Below are positions 16,811 through 25,224 of a stretch of 64,000 bases of DNA, piece by piece. The stretch lies in NCBI RefSeq assembly GCF_009707955.1, contig NZ_WMDQ01000007.1:267781-331780 (forward strand). Reading direction: 5' to 3'. Within the stretch, counting starts at the first letter, position 1. Every line of letters begins with the position of its first letter. Position numbers and translations under genes: made by a program. A model generated the notes under the pieces. The model was not told the origin of the DNA. It searched no databases and saw only the letters and a program-made list of their open reading frames with translations. The DNA is from Flavobacterium sp. LC2016-13. GTDB taxonomy: Bacteria; Bacteroidota; Bacteroidia; Flavobacteriales; Flavobacteriaceae.

Positions 16811-17956
16811 ATGATTACAACAGCAAAAAGATTAGATACAGTTGAAGAGTACTACTTCTCATCAAAATTGAGAGAAGTTCGTCAGCTGCAGTCTGAAGGA
16901 AAATCGATCATCAATATGGGAATCGGAAGCCCTGATTTGAGTCCGTCAAAAGCAGTAATTGAAGCGGTTGCCGCAGCAATTCAAGACGAAAACGGGCATG
17001 GTTATCAAAGCTATCAGGGATTACCGGAATTGAGAAAAGGGATGGCAGATTTTTATCAGAATCAGTTTGGTGTTGAGTTGAATCCGAATAATGAGATTTT
17101 ACCTTTAATGGGTTCAAAAGAAGGAATTATGCACATTTCGTTAGCCTTTTTGAATGAAGGTGATCACGTCTTGATTCCGAATCCGGGTTATCCAACGTAT
17201 ACTTCGGTAACCAATTTGGTTGGAGCAGTTCCGGTTTATTATGATTTAAAAGAAGCAAATGCCTGGGAACCGGATTTTGAAGCTCTTGAAAAATTAGAGC
17301 TGGAGAAAGTAAAAATTATGTGGCTGGGATATCCTCACATGCCAACAGGAGCGAGAGGAAGTTTAGCGTTATTTGAAAAATTGGTTGCTTTTGCTAAAAA
17401 ACACAATATATTATTGATCAACGACAATCCGTATAGTTTTGTTTTGAATGATAATCCGATGAGTTTATTGCAGGTTGAAGGCGCAAAAGATGTGGCTTTA
17501 GAATTGAATTCATTAAGTAAAACGTTCAATATGGCCGGCTGGAGAGTAGGAATGGTTTTAGGAAATCCTGAAATTATCGACGCAGTCCTAAAAGTAAAAA
17601 GCAATATGGACAGCGGAATGTTCTACGGAATTCAGAAAGGTGCAATCGCTGCTTTAAATTGTGATAAATCATGGTTCGAAGATCAAAACAAAATTTACAG
17701 ACGCCGTAGAGAATTAACAGAAAAACTGGCAGAAAAATTAGGCTGCAAAGTTTATAAAGAAGGAGTTGGGCTTTTTGTCTGGGCAAAACTTCCGGAAGGA
17801 ATCGAATCTGCAGAGAAGTTCATTGACGAAATATTATACGAGAAACATATTTTCATAACGCCGGGAACAATCTTCGGAAGTAATGGTGAAGGTTATATCA
17901 GATTCTCATTGTGTGTAAAAGAGGAAAAAGTACAAGAAGCGATAGATAGATTTTAA
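16811..17956 (+). CDS. PLP-dependent aminotransferase, probably aromatic
   Basis: This is a class I/II aminotransferase of 381 residues. The PLP-binding Lys237 lies in SLSKTFNMAGWRVGM, and the family blocks GYQSYQGLPELRKGMADFY, PNPGYPTYTS and NDNPYSFV are present. In this operon, between prephenate dehydratase and prephenate dehydrogenase, the likely job is the last step to phenylalanine and tyrosine from phenylpyruvate and hydroxyphenylpyruvate. Related enzymes of the class act on LL-diaminopimelate or alanine, so the substrate is inferred from context only. It is 103 nt from pheA; the gap has repeated AAAGTC-like motifs. Confidence 0.9.
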   Translation: MITTAKRLDTVEEYYFSSKLREVRQLQSEGKSIINMGIGSPDLSPSKAVIEAVAAAIQDENGHGYQSYQGLPELRKGMADFYQNQFGVELNPNNEILPLMGSKEGIMHISLAFLNEGDHVLIPNPGYPTYTSVTNLVGAVPVYYDLKEANAWEPDFEALEKLELEKVKIMWLGYPHMPTGARGSLALFEKLVAFAKKHNILLINDNPYSFVLNDNPMSLLQVEGAKDVALELNSLSKTFNMAGWRVGMVLGNPEIIDAVLKVKSNMDSGMFYGIQKGAIAALNCDKSWFEDQNKIYRRRRELTEKLAEKLGCKVYKEGVGLFVWAKLPEGIESAEKFIDEILYEKHIFITPGTIFGSNGEGYIRFSLCVKEEKVQEAIDRF

Positions 17957-18102
17957 GTATTAAGATTTTAGAAGCAAGACATTAGATTTTAGAATGTAGA
18001 TTTTGAAGATTCTCAGGCTGAGCGAAGTCGAAGCCCATCGCAGTTAGAATTTGGAATTTTAAAAATTGAAGTTTGAAACCTTTGCTTCAAATAAAAAAGA
18101 AT

Positions 18103-18963
18103 ATGAAAGTATACGTAATAGGAATAGGATTAATAGGTGGTTCGATGGTGTTAGACATCAAAGAAAAACATCCGAACGCAACTGTTTTTGGAATTGACAA
18201 TAACGAAAAGCATTTGCAGGAAGCAATTGATTTAGGTGTTGTCGATCATGCAGGAAGTTTTGAAGATTTAGCTGAAGCCGATTTTGTAATTGTTTCGGTT
18301 CCGGTGGATGTTGCACTAACAGTTTTGCCTAAAGTTCTTGATTTGGTTGGAGACAAAACAATTGTTTTTGAAGTAGGGTCGACGAAAAAACCAATTTGCG
18401 AAGCGGTGGCAAGTCATCCAAAAAGAAGAAACTTTATCGCAACGCATCCAATTGCAGGAACGGAGTTTTCAGGACCTTCAGCAGCGATAAAAGGATTGTT
18501 TCAGGGAAAAACGAATATTATTTGTGAGGTGGAAAAAACCACTTTTAAATTGCAGGAAAAGGCGTTAAAGCTTTTCGCAGAAATAGGAATGAGGATTCGA
18601 TATATGGACCCGATTTCGCACGACAAACACATTGCTTACGTTTCGCATTTGTCGCACATAAGTTCATTTATGCTAGGTAAAACGGTAATGAATAAAGAAA
18701 AAGACGAACAGGATATTTTTGATATGGCGGGAAGTGGATTTGAAAGTACAGTTCGTTTGGCAAAAAGTTCGCCGGCAATGTGGACACCAATTTTTAAGCA
18801 GAACAAAGAACATGTTATTGAAACATTAGAAGAATATATTTCAAACCTGAGTCGGTTTAGAGATTTGTTAAAAGAAGAAGATTACAATGCCATTTTTGAA
18901 GAAATGGAAAGCACAAATAAAATAAAAGAAATACTAAACGGATTAACAACAACTAAAAAGTAA
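18103..18963 (+). CDS. tyrA: prephenate dehydrogenase
   Basis: It oxidatively decarboxylates prephenate to 4-hydroxyphenylpyruvate for tyrosine, using NAD(P). The Rossmann motif VIGIGLIGGSM is at residues 5-15. The catalytic-region blocks THPIAGTEFSGPSAA and HDKHIAYVSHLSH are clear. With 286 residues it has the monofunctional length, without ACT or mutase domain. The frame begins upstream at a TTG (18073), but the ATG at 18103 puts the Rossmann strand at the N-terminus as usual. It is 12 nt before the DAHP synthase gene. A short CTGAGCGAAGTCGAAGCC repeat lies in the upstream gap. Confidence 0.95.
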   Translation: MKVYVIGIGLIGGSMVLDIKEKHPNATVFGIDNNEKHLQEAIDLGVVDHAGSFEDLAEADFVIVSVPVDVALTVLPKVLDLVGDKTIVFEVGSTKKPICEAVASHPKRRNFIATHPIAGTEFSGPSAAIKGLFQGKTNIICEVEKTTFKLQEKALKLFAEIGMRIRYMDPISHDKHIAYVSHLSHISSFMLGKTVMNKEKDEQDIFDMAGSGFESTVRLAKSSPAMWTPIFKQNKEHVIETLEEYISNLSRFRDLLKEEDYNAIFEEMESTNKIKEILNGLTTTKK

Positions 18964-18975
18964 ATTAGAATTAAG

Positions 18976-20058
18976 ATGGAAAATAAGAAAGAAATGAGAA
19001 AGTGGTTAGAAGATTTCAATTTAAATCACCCACTTGTGATAGCTGGACCATGTAGTGCAGAAACAGAAGATCAAGTATTGAAAATTGCTCACGAATTGAA
19101 AGATTCAAAAGTTAGTGTATTCAGAGCTGGAATCTGGAAACCAAGAACGCGTCCGGGAGGATTTGAAGGTGTTGGAGAAATTGGATTAAAATGGTTGCAA
19201 AAAGCTAAAAAAGAAACTGGTTTATTAATGGGAACTGAAGTTGCAACTGCGGCTCACTGTAAACTAGCTTTAGAACATGATATCGACGTTTTATGGGTTG
19301 GTGCACGTACAACTGCAAACCCTTTTGCTGTTCAGGAAATTGCTGATACTTTAAAAGGAACTGATAAAATCGTTTTGGTTAAAAACCCTGTAAACCCGGA
19401 TTTAGCTTTATGGTTAGGTGGTGTTGAGCGTTTACACATGGCTGGAATCGAGAAATTAGGAGTTATTCACAGAGGTTTTTCTACTTACGAGAAAACTAAA
19501 TACAGAAACATTCCAGAATGGCAAATTGCTATCGAATTACAAAATAAATTCCCTGATTTACCATTAATCATCGATCCATCTCACATTACCGGAGATCGTA
19601 AAATGATTTTTGAAGTAACGCAAGAGGCTTTAGATTTGAACTACGATGGTATGATTATCGAAACGCACTACGATCCGGACAACGCTTGGTCTGATGCTGC
19701 TCAACAAGTTACTCCAGACGCTTTGAAACAAATCATTAAAGATTTGACGATTAGAAAAACAGATGATACTACAGATGAGTACAGTTCAAAAATGACAAAA
19801 CTAAGAGCTAACATCGATGTTCTTGATGCTAACTTATTAGAATTGTTAGGAAAACGTATGAAAGTGGCTGACGAAATTGGTCAGGTGAAAAAAGATGCAA
19901 ACGTTGCGATTCTACAAAACAATCGTTGGAATGAAATCTTAGGGAAAATGATTCTTGAAGGTGAGAAAAAAGGTCTTACTGAAGAGTTTGTTTTAAGAAT
20001 GTTTAAAGCAATTCACCAGGAAAGTATTGGTCACCAAGAGAAAATTTTCAACGCATAA
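18976..20058 (+). CDS. bifunctional DAHP synthase / chorismate mutase
   Basis: This joins the first step of the shikimate pathway to chorismate mutase in one 360-residue chain. The N-terminal DAHP synthase domain (about 1-265) has AGPCSAE at 23-29, KPRTRPGGFEG and IDPSHITGDR. After a short linker, the C-terminal type II chorismate mutase domain (about 270-360) has LRANIDVLDANLLELLGKRM and the KAIHQESIGHQ helix. In this fusion class the mutase domain often gives feedback sensitivity. It completes the set needed with pheA and tyrA, both of which lack a mutase. Confidence 0.95.
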   Translation: MENKKEMRKWLEDFNLNHPLVIAGPCSAETEDQVLKIAHELKDSKVSVFRAGIWKPRTRPGGFEGVGEIGLKWLQKAKKETGLLMGTEVATAAHCKLALEHDIDVLWVGARTTANPFAVQEIADTLKGTDKIVLVKNPVNPDLALWLGGVERLHMAGIEKLGVIHRGFSTYEKTKYRNIPEWQIAIELQNKFPDLPLIIDPSHITGDRKMIFEVTQEALDLNYDGMIIETHYDPDNAWSDAAQQVTPDALKQIIKDLTIRKTDDTTDEYSSKMTKLRANIDVLDANLLELLGKRMKVADEIGQVKKDANVAILQNNRWNEILGKMILEGEKKGLTEEFVLRMFKAIHQESIGHQEKIFNA

Positions 20059-20069
20059 TTGAATTTTAA

Positions 20070-20153
20070 ACCATATAAGTTATATAAGTGGTATAAGTTT
20101 TATTTGATTTTTACAAATGCATAACTTAAGTTTTCTTATATCACTTATATGGT
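20070..20153. repeat. palindromic repeat, family A copy 2
   Basis: Left arm 20070-20088 pairs with right arm 20135-20153 (19 nt, one mismatch) around a longer loop. It is the same CCATATAAG core as at 5521 and lies just after the DAHP synthase gene. Confidence 0.8.
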
Positions 20154-20163
20154 GAAATTTTTT

Positions 20164-20202
20164 AAATCTCCACTGCTACAAGGCTTTGGAGATTTTTTTT
20201 GA
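20164..20202 (+). terminator. terminator of the aromatic operon
   Basis: AAATCTCCA (20164-20172) pairs with TGGAGATTT (20187-20195), followed by a T-run. It closes the pheA operon. Confidence 0.75.
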
Positions 20203-20277
20203 AATTAATTCAACTTGTTCCCAACCTTTTTATGTTTTTTGTGCTCTATATCAATATACAACCTTAACTTTCGTGTT

Positions 20278-23200
20278 ATGAAATCAAAAACCGATGTTTC
20301 TATGCCAAAAATCTTTCAGGTCAACTTGAAATTTTTATTTTACGTTTTATTGTTTTTAGGAGCAAAAACCTTTGCACAAAGTCCGGAATTAAATATTAAA
20401 GGAGACGATGCTGAAAAAGTCAGAATGAGTCAGCTTATTGTTAGTGTAAAAGTAGTGGGCAATATTGCTTACACCACTGCCGAAATGCATTTCTTTAATT
20501 CAGGTACTCGCCAGATGGAAGCAGAACTTATTTTTCCGTTACCGGAAAATGTTTCGGTTTCGAGATATGCAATTGATATAAACGGAAAAATGCGAGAAGC
20601 TGTTCCTGTAAATAAAAATAAAGGGAAACAGGTTTTTGAAGCTGTAGAACATCGTCGTGTCGATCCGGGATTATTGGAGAAAGTAGATGGAAATAATTTC
20701 AGAACCAGGATTTATCCTTTAATGCCAAACGGAGAACGAATTGTAATTATTGGTTACGAAGAAGAACTTATGGCTTCTGATAAAAACAATCTTGCGTATC
20801 AATTGGTGAGTCGTTTTCCGAAAAAACTCGATAAGTTTTCAGTGAAGATTTCTGTTGTTGGAGTTTCAACTTCTCCAAAAATTACCGAAAAATCATCTAG
20901 AATTTCTTTCTCAAAATGGAACCAGTCTTTTGAAGCTTCTTTCGAAAAAGAAAATTATCAGCCGGATGAAAAATTAGTTTTTGAAGTTCCGATACAAAAT
21001 AATGTACCAAGTGTTTTGACTCAGGATGCAGGTGGTCAGTATTATTTTTATGGAAATGTTTTTATTGAAGGCAATACTAAATCGAGAAAAATCCCTTCTT
21101 CAATTGGTTTAATCTGGGATAATTCTTTGAGCTGTCAAACGCGTGACCTTAAAAAAGAATTAGATTTGTTAGAAGCTTATTTTCAAAAGATAAAAAATAC
21201 AAAAGTGACTTTGTACTTTTTAAATTACACTTTTGAAAAGCAAAAAGAGTTTGTTATTTCTAATGGAAATTGGAGTGACTTAAAAGCGGTTTTAGAAAAC
21301 ACAAAATACGATGGAGGAACACGTTATTCGCAGTTAAATTTTGCAAATCACGATCAGTATTTGTTTTCTACAGACGGATTATCATCATTGAGTGAAAATT
21401 CATTTCCAAAAACTAAAAAAGCTGTGTTTACCATTTCGTCTTCTGTGTCGGCTGACTTTGCTTTTTTAAATTATTCATCTTCACAAACGGGAGGGAATTT
21501 CATCAATCTAAATCAATTGAGCACCGAAAATGCTTTGGATAAATTGATTAATACAAACCTGAAATTTTTAGGAATAAAAGAAAATCTTTTAATTACTGAT
21601 TTGTTTCCGATGGAAGGAACTTCGGTTTCAGGAAATTTTAGTTTTTCAGGAATATCATTAAATCCGAAAAATGAAATTACGTTGTTGTTTGGTAACGGAG
21701 ATGATGCTGTTTTGGAAAGAAAAATAACTTTTGATGCTGCAAATCAAAATGCAAGTGAAGTTAATATTGAAAAACTTTGGGCGCAGAAAAAAATCGCAAA
21801 TCTTGAATTGCAATATGACAAAAACGCGGAAGAAATTGAAACTGTAGGAAAGAAATACGGAATTATTACCAAAAATACTTCCTTAATTGTTCTGGAGAAT
21901 CTTCAGGATTATATCATGTATGATATTATTCCTCCTGCAGAATTACGCGCAGAATTTGACAGAATTAAAAAACAGGAACAAGACAGTCGTCTGGCAAAAC
22001 AAAATAGTAACTGGGAAAATGTAGAGGGTTATTTTACAGCATTAAATTATTGGTGGAAACTTGATACAAAATATGTAGCGCCAAAAGTTTTGCCAAAGTC
22101 AAAGAAAAAGAGAGGTTCGGGAACAATAAATGGTGATCCTGATGCTGTTTTGACAGTTGATGAGCCTATTGGAGCAGGACCAGCAAGTGAAGTAATAGAA
22201 GAAGATAATGCCGTATATAATACAGCAGCCATATCTGCAATGAAATTGGAGACTGTAGAAAATCAAGGCAAAAAAGAGAAATCGTATCGACCTGCAAAAA
22301 ATATTGCTCCAGGATTAACCAATACTATAAAGCAACCTGTTGTTAAACGAGAAGAAATCAAAACGGAACAAGAAGACGATTATAGTACAGCTATTGTGAG
22401 AGGGTATTTGTCTGATAGTAAAAACAAGGAACTTTTAATAATTGTTGATGGACAAATTTTTGATGGAACACTCGAAGATGTAGTAAATGCAAATATGCTT
22501 TCGGTTGACAAAATTACAGATTCTTCTGTTACCTCTATTTATGGCAGTGGAGCTGCAAATGGAGTAATTAGTATCACGACAAAAAATCCGAATAAGTTCA
22601 AAGTATGGAATCCAGACAGATTGTACTTAAAGGCACTAGCATTGGCACCAAAAGAAAAACAATACGATTTGTATTTAGAATTAAGAAAAGCACAGGAAAG
22701 AAACCCGAGTTTTTATTTTGATGTTGCGCACTTTTTCTACAATCAGGGCGATGTGAAAAAAGCATTGCAGATTATCAGTAATATTGCCGATTTAGGATTA
22801 GAAAATCATCAGCTTTACAAAACATTGACTTATACTTTACGTCAATGGCAGGATTTTGATGATGCTGTATTTACAGCAAAACAAGTCGTAAAATGGAGAT
22901 CGCATGAGCCACAGAGTTTACGCGATTATGCATTGACTCTCGAAGATGCTGGAAAATATCAGGAATCTTTTGATGAACTGATTAAAGCGCTGGAAGTTAA
23001 TTATTATGGCGAAATGCGCGACCATTATGAGGGAGTTGAAGATATTATTCTAATGGATTTGAATCGAATGATTATAGAACATTCAGGATTGAAAACCGAA
23101 AAATTAGACAAAAAATATCTTGACAAAATGCCGGTCGATATTAGAATAATCATGAACTGGAACCAGATGGATGTAGATTTAGATCTTCATATCATTGAAC

Positions 23201-23493
23201 CAAATGGAGAAGAATGTTATTACGGACATAAAGATACACAAGCAGGTGCAAGATTTTCAAAAGATTTCACACGAGGTTATGGTCCTGAACAATATTTAAT
23301 TCGAAATGCAATCAAAGGGAAATATAAAATTAAGACCAATTATTTTGGTGAAACTCAACTTACAGAAAATGGCCCAGCTACAATTATGGTTGAAATTTAT
23401 ATAACTAAGGAAGGAAAAACGTCTAAAACTTTAAAAACAATTCAGTTAGGAAAAATCAAAGAAAATGATATTTTAGGCGAAATTATTTGGTAA
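20278..23493 (+). CDS. VIT domain protein with TonB-linker-like segment, TPR and DUF2135
   Basis: This large exported protein has 1071 residues. A signal peptide ends near AKTFAQ. A VIT domain follows (about 40-160: VRMSQLIVSVKVVGNIAYTTAEMHF, EAVEHRRVDPGLLE) and then a vWA-like region. Residues about 613-650 closely match the linker of the TonB protein encoded at 55455-56252 (GDPDAVLTVDEP, EEDN.VYNTA). Residues about 700-772 resemble a TonB-receptor plug end (SSVTSIYGSGAANGVISITTK). Helical repeats and a DUF2135 domain (MNWNQMDVDLDLHI) close it. The frame opens at a TTG at 20215, but the ATG at 20278 gives a proper signal peptide. The function is unknown; it is probably a cell-surface or envelope scaffold. 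Confidence 0.85.
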   Translation: MKSKTDVSMPKIFQVNLKFLFYVLLFLGAKTFAQSPELNIKGDDAEKVRMSQLIVSVKVVGNIAYTTAEMHFFNSGTRQMEAELIFPLPENVSVSRYAIDINGKMREAVPVNKNKGKQVFEAVEHRRVDPGLLEKVDGNNFRTRIYPLMPNGERIVIIGYEEELMASDKNNLAYQLVSRFPKKLDKFSVKISVVGVSTSPKITEKSSRISFSKWNQSFEASFEKENYQPDEKLVFEVPIQNNVPSVLTQDAGGQYYFYGNVFIEGNTKSRKIPSSIGLIWDNSLSCQTRDLKKELDLLEAYFQKIKNTKVTLYFLNYTFEKQKEFVISNGNWSDLKAVLENTKYDGGTRYSQLNFANHDQYLFSTDGLSSLSENSFPKTKKAVFTISSSVSADFAFLNYSSSQTGGNFINLNQLSTENALDKLINTNLKFLGIKENLLITDLFPMEGTSVSGNFSFSGISLNPKNEITLLFGNGDDAVLERKITFDAANQNASEVNIEKLWAQKKIANLELQYDKNAEEIETVGKKYGIITKNTSLIVLENLQDYIMYDIIPPAELRAEFDRIKKQEQDSRLAKQNSNWENVEGYFTALNYWWKLDTKYVAPKVLPKSKKKRGSGTINGDPDAVLTVDEPIGAGPASEVIEEDNAVYNTAAISAMKLETVENQGKKEKSYRPAKNIAPGLTNTIKQPVVKREEIKTEQEDDYSTAIVRGYLSDSKNKELLIIVDGQIFDGTLEDVVNANMLSVDKITDSSVTSIYGSGAANGVISITTKNPNKFKVWNPDRLYLKALALAPKEKQYDLYLELRKAQERNPSFYFDVAHFFYNQGDVKKALQIISNIADLGLENHQLYKTLTYTLRQWQDFDDAVFTAKQVVKWRSHEPQSLRDYALTLEDAGKYQESFDELIKALEVNYYGEMRDHYEGVEDIILMDLNRMIIEHSGLKTEKLDKKYLDKMPVDIRIIMNWNQMDVDLDLHIIEPNGEECYYGHKDTQAGARFSKDFTRGYGPEQYLIRNAIKGKYKIKTNYFGETQLTENGPATIMVEIYITKEGKTSKTLKTIQLGKIKENDILGEIIW

Positions 23494-23518
23494 ACAAATC
23501 AAATTTAGAGTCTGTTTT

Positions 23519-23583
23519 TTAATTTTAAAAGGCGAAGTTGCGTTGTTAAATTCTAAAAACGTAATTTTGCCTTTTAAAATTAA
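23519..23583 (+). other. 26-bp imperfect hairpin between the VIT gene and rsgA
   Basis: Segments 23519-23544 and 23558-23583 pair along their full 26 nt, with three positions being G-U only on the plus-strand RNA. There is a 13-nt loop and no T-run afterwards. It could be an RNA structure or processing site. Confidence 0.6.
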
Positions 23584-23639
23584 TAAGGATTTCAGTTAAT
23601 CTTCAATCAAAAATCTGAAATCTGAAATCAACAATTTGA

Positions 23640-24623
23640 ATGACAGGACTCGTATATAAATCTACAGGAAGTTGGTACACCGTAAAATCTGAAAAAGGTG
23701 ATTTTATAGAATGCCGTATGAAAGGGAAGTTTAGGATGAAAGGTATAAAAAGTACCAATCCTATTGCTGTAGGTGATATTGTCGATTATGAACTCGAAGA
23801 AACCTCTGATGCCTTAACCGGAACGATTCATAATATTCACGAAAGAAAAAATTATATCGTTCGTAAATCGGTAAATCTATCGCATCAAATGCATATTATC
23901 GCATCAAATATTGATCGCGTTTTTTTATTAATTACGATTAATAATCCTCCAACAACATTCAATTTTATAGATCGTTTTTTAGTAACTGCCGAAGCTTACA
24001 ATATTGAAACGATTTTGGTTTTTAATAAAATAGATACTTTTGATGATGCAACACTCGATGATCAGTTGTACATGCAATATGTTTATGAGCAAATTGGTTA
24101 CAAATGTCTTCGCGTTTCTTCGACAGAAATGAAAGGTGTCGAAGAGCTGAAAGAAATGATGATTGGGAAAGTAAGTATGTTTTCAGGACATTCTGGTGTC
24201 GGGAAATCAACTTTGGTAAATGCTATGGAACCTTCGCTGCATCTTAAAACCAAAACAATTTCTGAAGCCAGTAAACAAGGTCAGCATACCACAACTTTTG
24301 CAGAAATGTATGATTTGTCTTTTAATGCTAAAATTATCGATACGCCGGGAATTAAAGGTTTCGGAATCGTAGATATGGAAAAAGAAGAAATCAGCGGGTA
24401 TTTTCCTGAATTTTTCAAATTGAAAGACCAATGTAAATTTAACAATTGTCTACATAAAGAAGAACCTCATTGCGCCATAAAAGCAGCTTTAGAGAAAGAT
24501 GAAATTTCCTGGACTCGTTACAATAGTTATTTGAAGATTCTGGAAGGCGATGAAGAAAATTATCGTACAGATTCGTATGATGAAGATCGTAAAATTAGTG
24601 ACGAAACCAGAAACCAGAAATAA
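23640..24623 (+). CDS. rsgA: ribosome small subunit-dependent GTPase A
   Basis: This circularly permuted GTPase helps the maturation of the 30S subunit. An N-terminal OB fold (about 1-75) precedes the GTPase domain, in which the G4 motif NKID comes before the G1 motif GHSGVGKST and the G3 motif DTPG, the order that marks this family. A zinc-binding C-terminus has CKFNNCLHKEEPHC. The 327 residues are of normal length. The dtd gene follows 85 nt later. Confidence 0.96.
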   Translation: MTGLVYKSTGSWYTVKSEKGDFIECRMKGKFRMKGIKSTNPIAVGDIVDYELEETSDALTGTIHNIHERKNYIVRKSVNLSHQMHIIASNIDRVFLLITINNPPTTFNFIDRFLVTAEAYNIETILVFNKIDTFDDATLDDQLYMQYVYEQIGYKCLRVSSTEMKGVEELKEMMIGKVSMFSGHSGVGKSTLVNAMEPSLHLKTKTISEASKQGQHTTTFAEMYDLSFNAKIIDTPGIKGFGIVDMEKEEISGYFPEFFKLKDQCKFNNCLHKEEPHCAIKAALEKDEISWTRYNSYLKILEGDEENYRTDSYDEDRKISDETRNQK

Positions 24624-24708
24624 AATAGTCTAAAGTCAAAAGTTTAAAAGTCATAATGTAACCTGCAAGACTTTCTGCTTTTTTGACTTTAAAACTTTAA
24701 ACTAAAAT

Positions 24709-25161
24709 ATGAAAATAGTTCTTCAAAGAGTTTCAGAAGCATCTGTAACAGTTGATTCTAAAATTGTTGCCGATATTCAAAAAGGTTTACTAGTTTTAGT
24801 CGGAATTGAAGATGCCGATACTCAGGAAGATATCGATTGGCTTGCTGGAAAAATCATTAAAATGAGAATTTTTGGTGACGAAAATGATGTTATGAACTGC
24901 TCAGTTCAGGATATAGATGGTGATATAATTGTGGTAAGTCAATTTACGCTTCACGCTTCAACAAAAAAAGGAAACCGTCCTTCATATATAAAAGCTTCAA
25001 AACCAGAATTCGCAATCCCGATGTATGAGAAATTCATACAATCTTTAGAAAAAGACTTCAATAAAAAAATACAAACCGGAATTTTTGGTGCAGATATGAA
25101 AGTCAGTCTGTTAAATGACGGACCCGTAACCATAATTATGGACAGTAAAAACAGAGAGTAA
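24709..25161 (+). CDS. dtd: D-aminoacyl-tRNA deacylase
   Basis: It removes D-amino acids and glycine mischarged on tRNAs. Its 150 residues contain the two active-site motifs of the DTD family: SQFTLHAS and NDGPVTI. Both the N-terminal MKIVLQRVSEASVTVD and the length are standard. The gap before it, 24627-24708, contains an inverted repeat (AAAGTC/GACTTT elements). Confidence 0.96.
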   Translation: MKIVLQRVSEASVTVDSKIVADIQKGLLVLVGIEDADTQEDIDWLAGKIIKMRIFGDENDVMNCSVQDIDGDIIVVSQFTLHASTKKGNRPSYIKASKPEFAIPMYEKFIQSLEKDFNKKIQTGIFGADMKVSLLNDGPVTIIMDSKNRE

Positions 25162-25200
25162 AAATTCATAAACAAATGTTAAGGGTTTCTAAAAATAATA

Positions 25201-25208
25201 TATATTTG
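25201..25208 (+). promoter_or_regulatory. -7 promoter element of the DUF3857 triplet
   Basis: TATATTTG, a perfect TAnnTTTG, 16 nt before the start of the first DUF3857 gene. The three DUF3857 genes and the MazG-like gene follow with short gaps. Confidence 0.5.
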
Positions 25209-25224
25209 GTGAAATTCCCTACTA

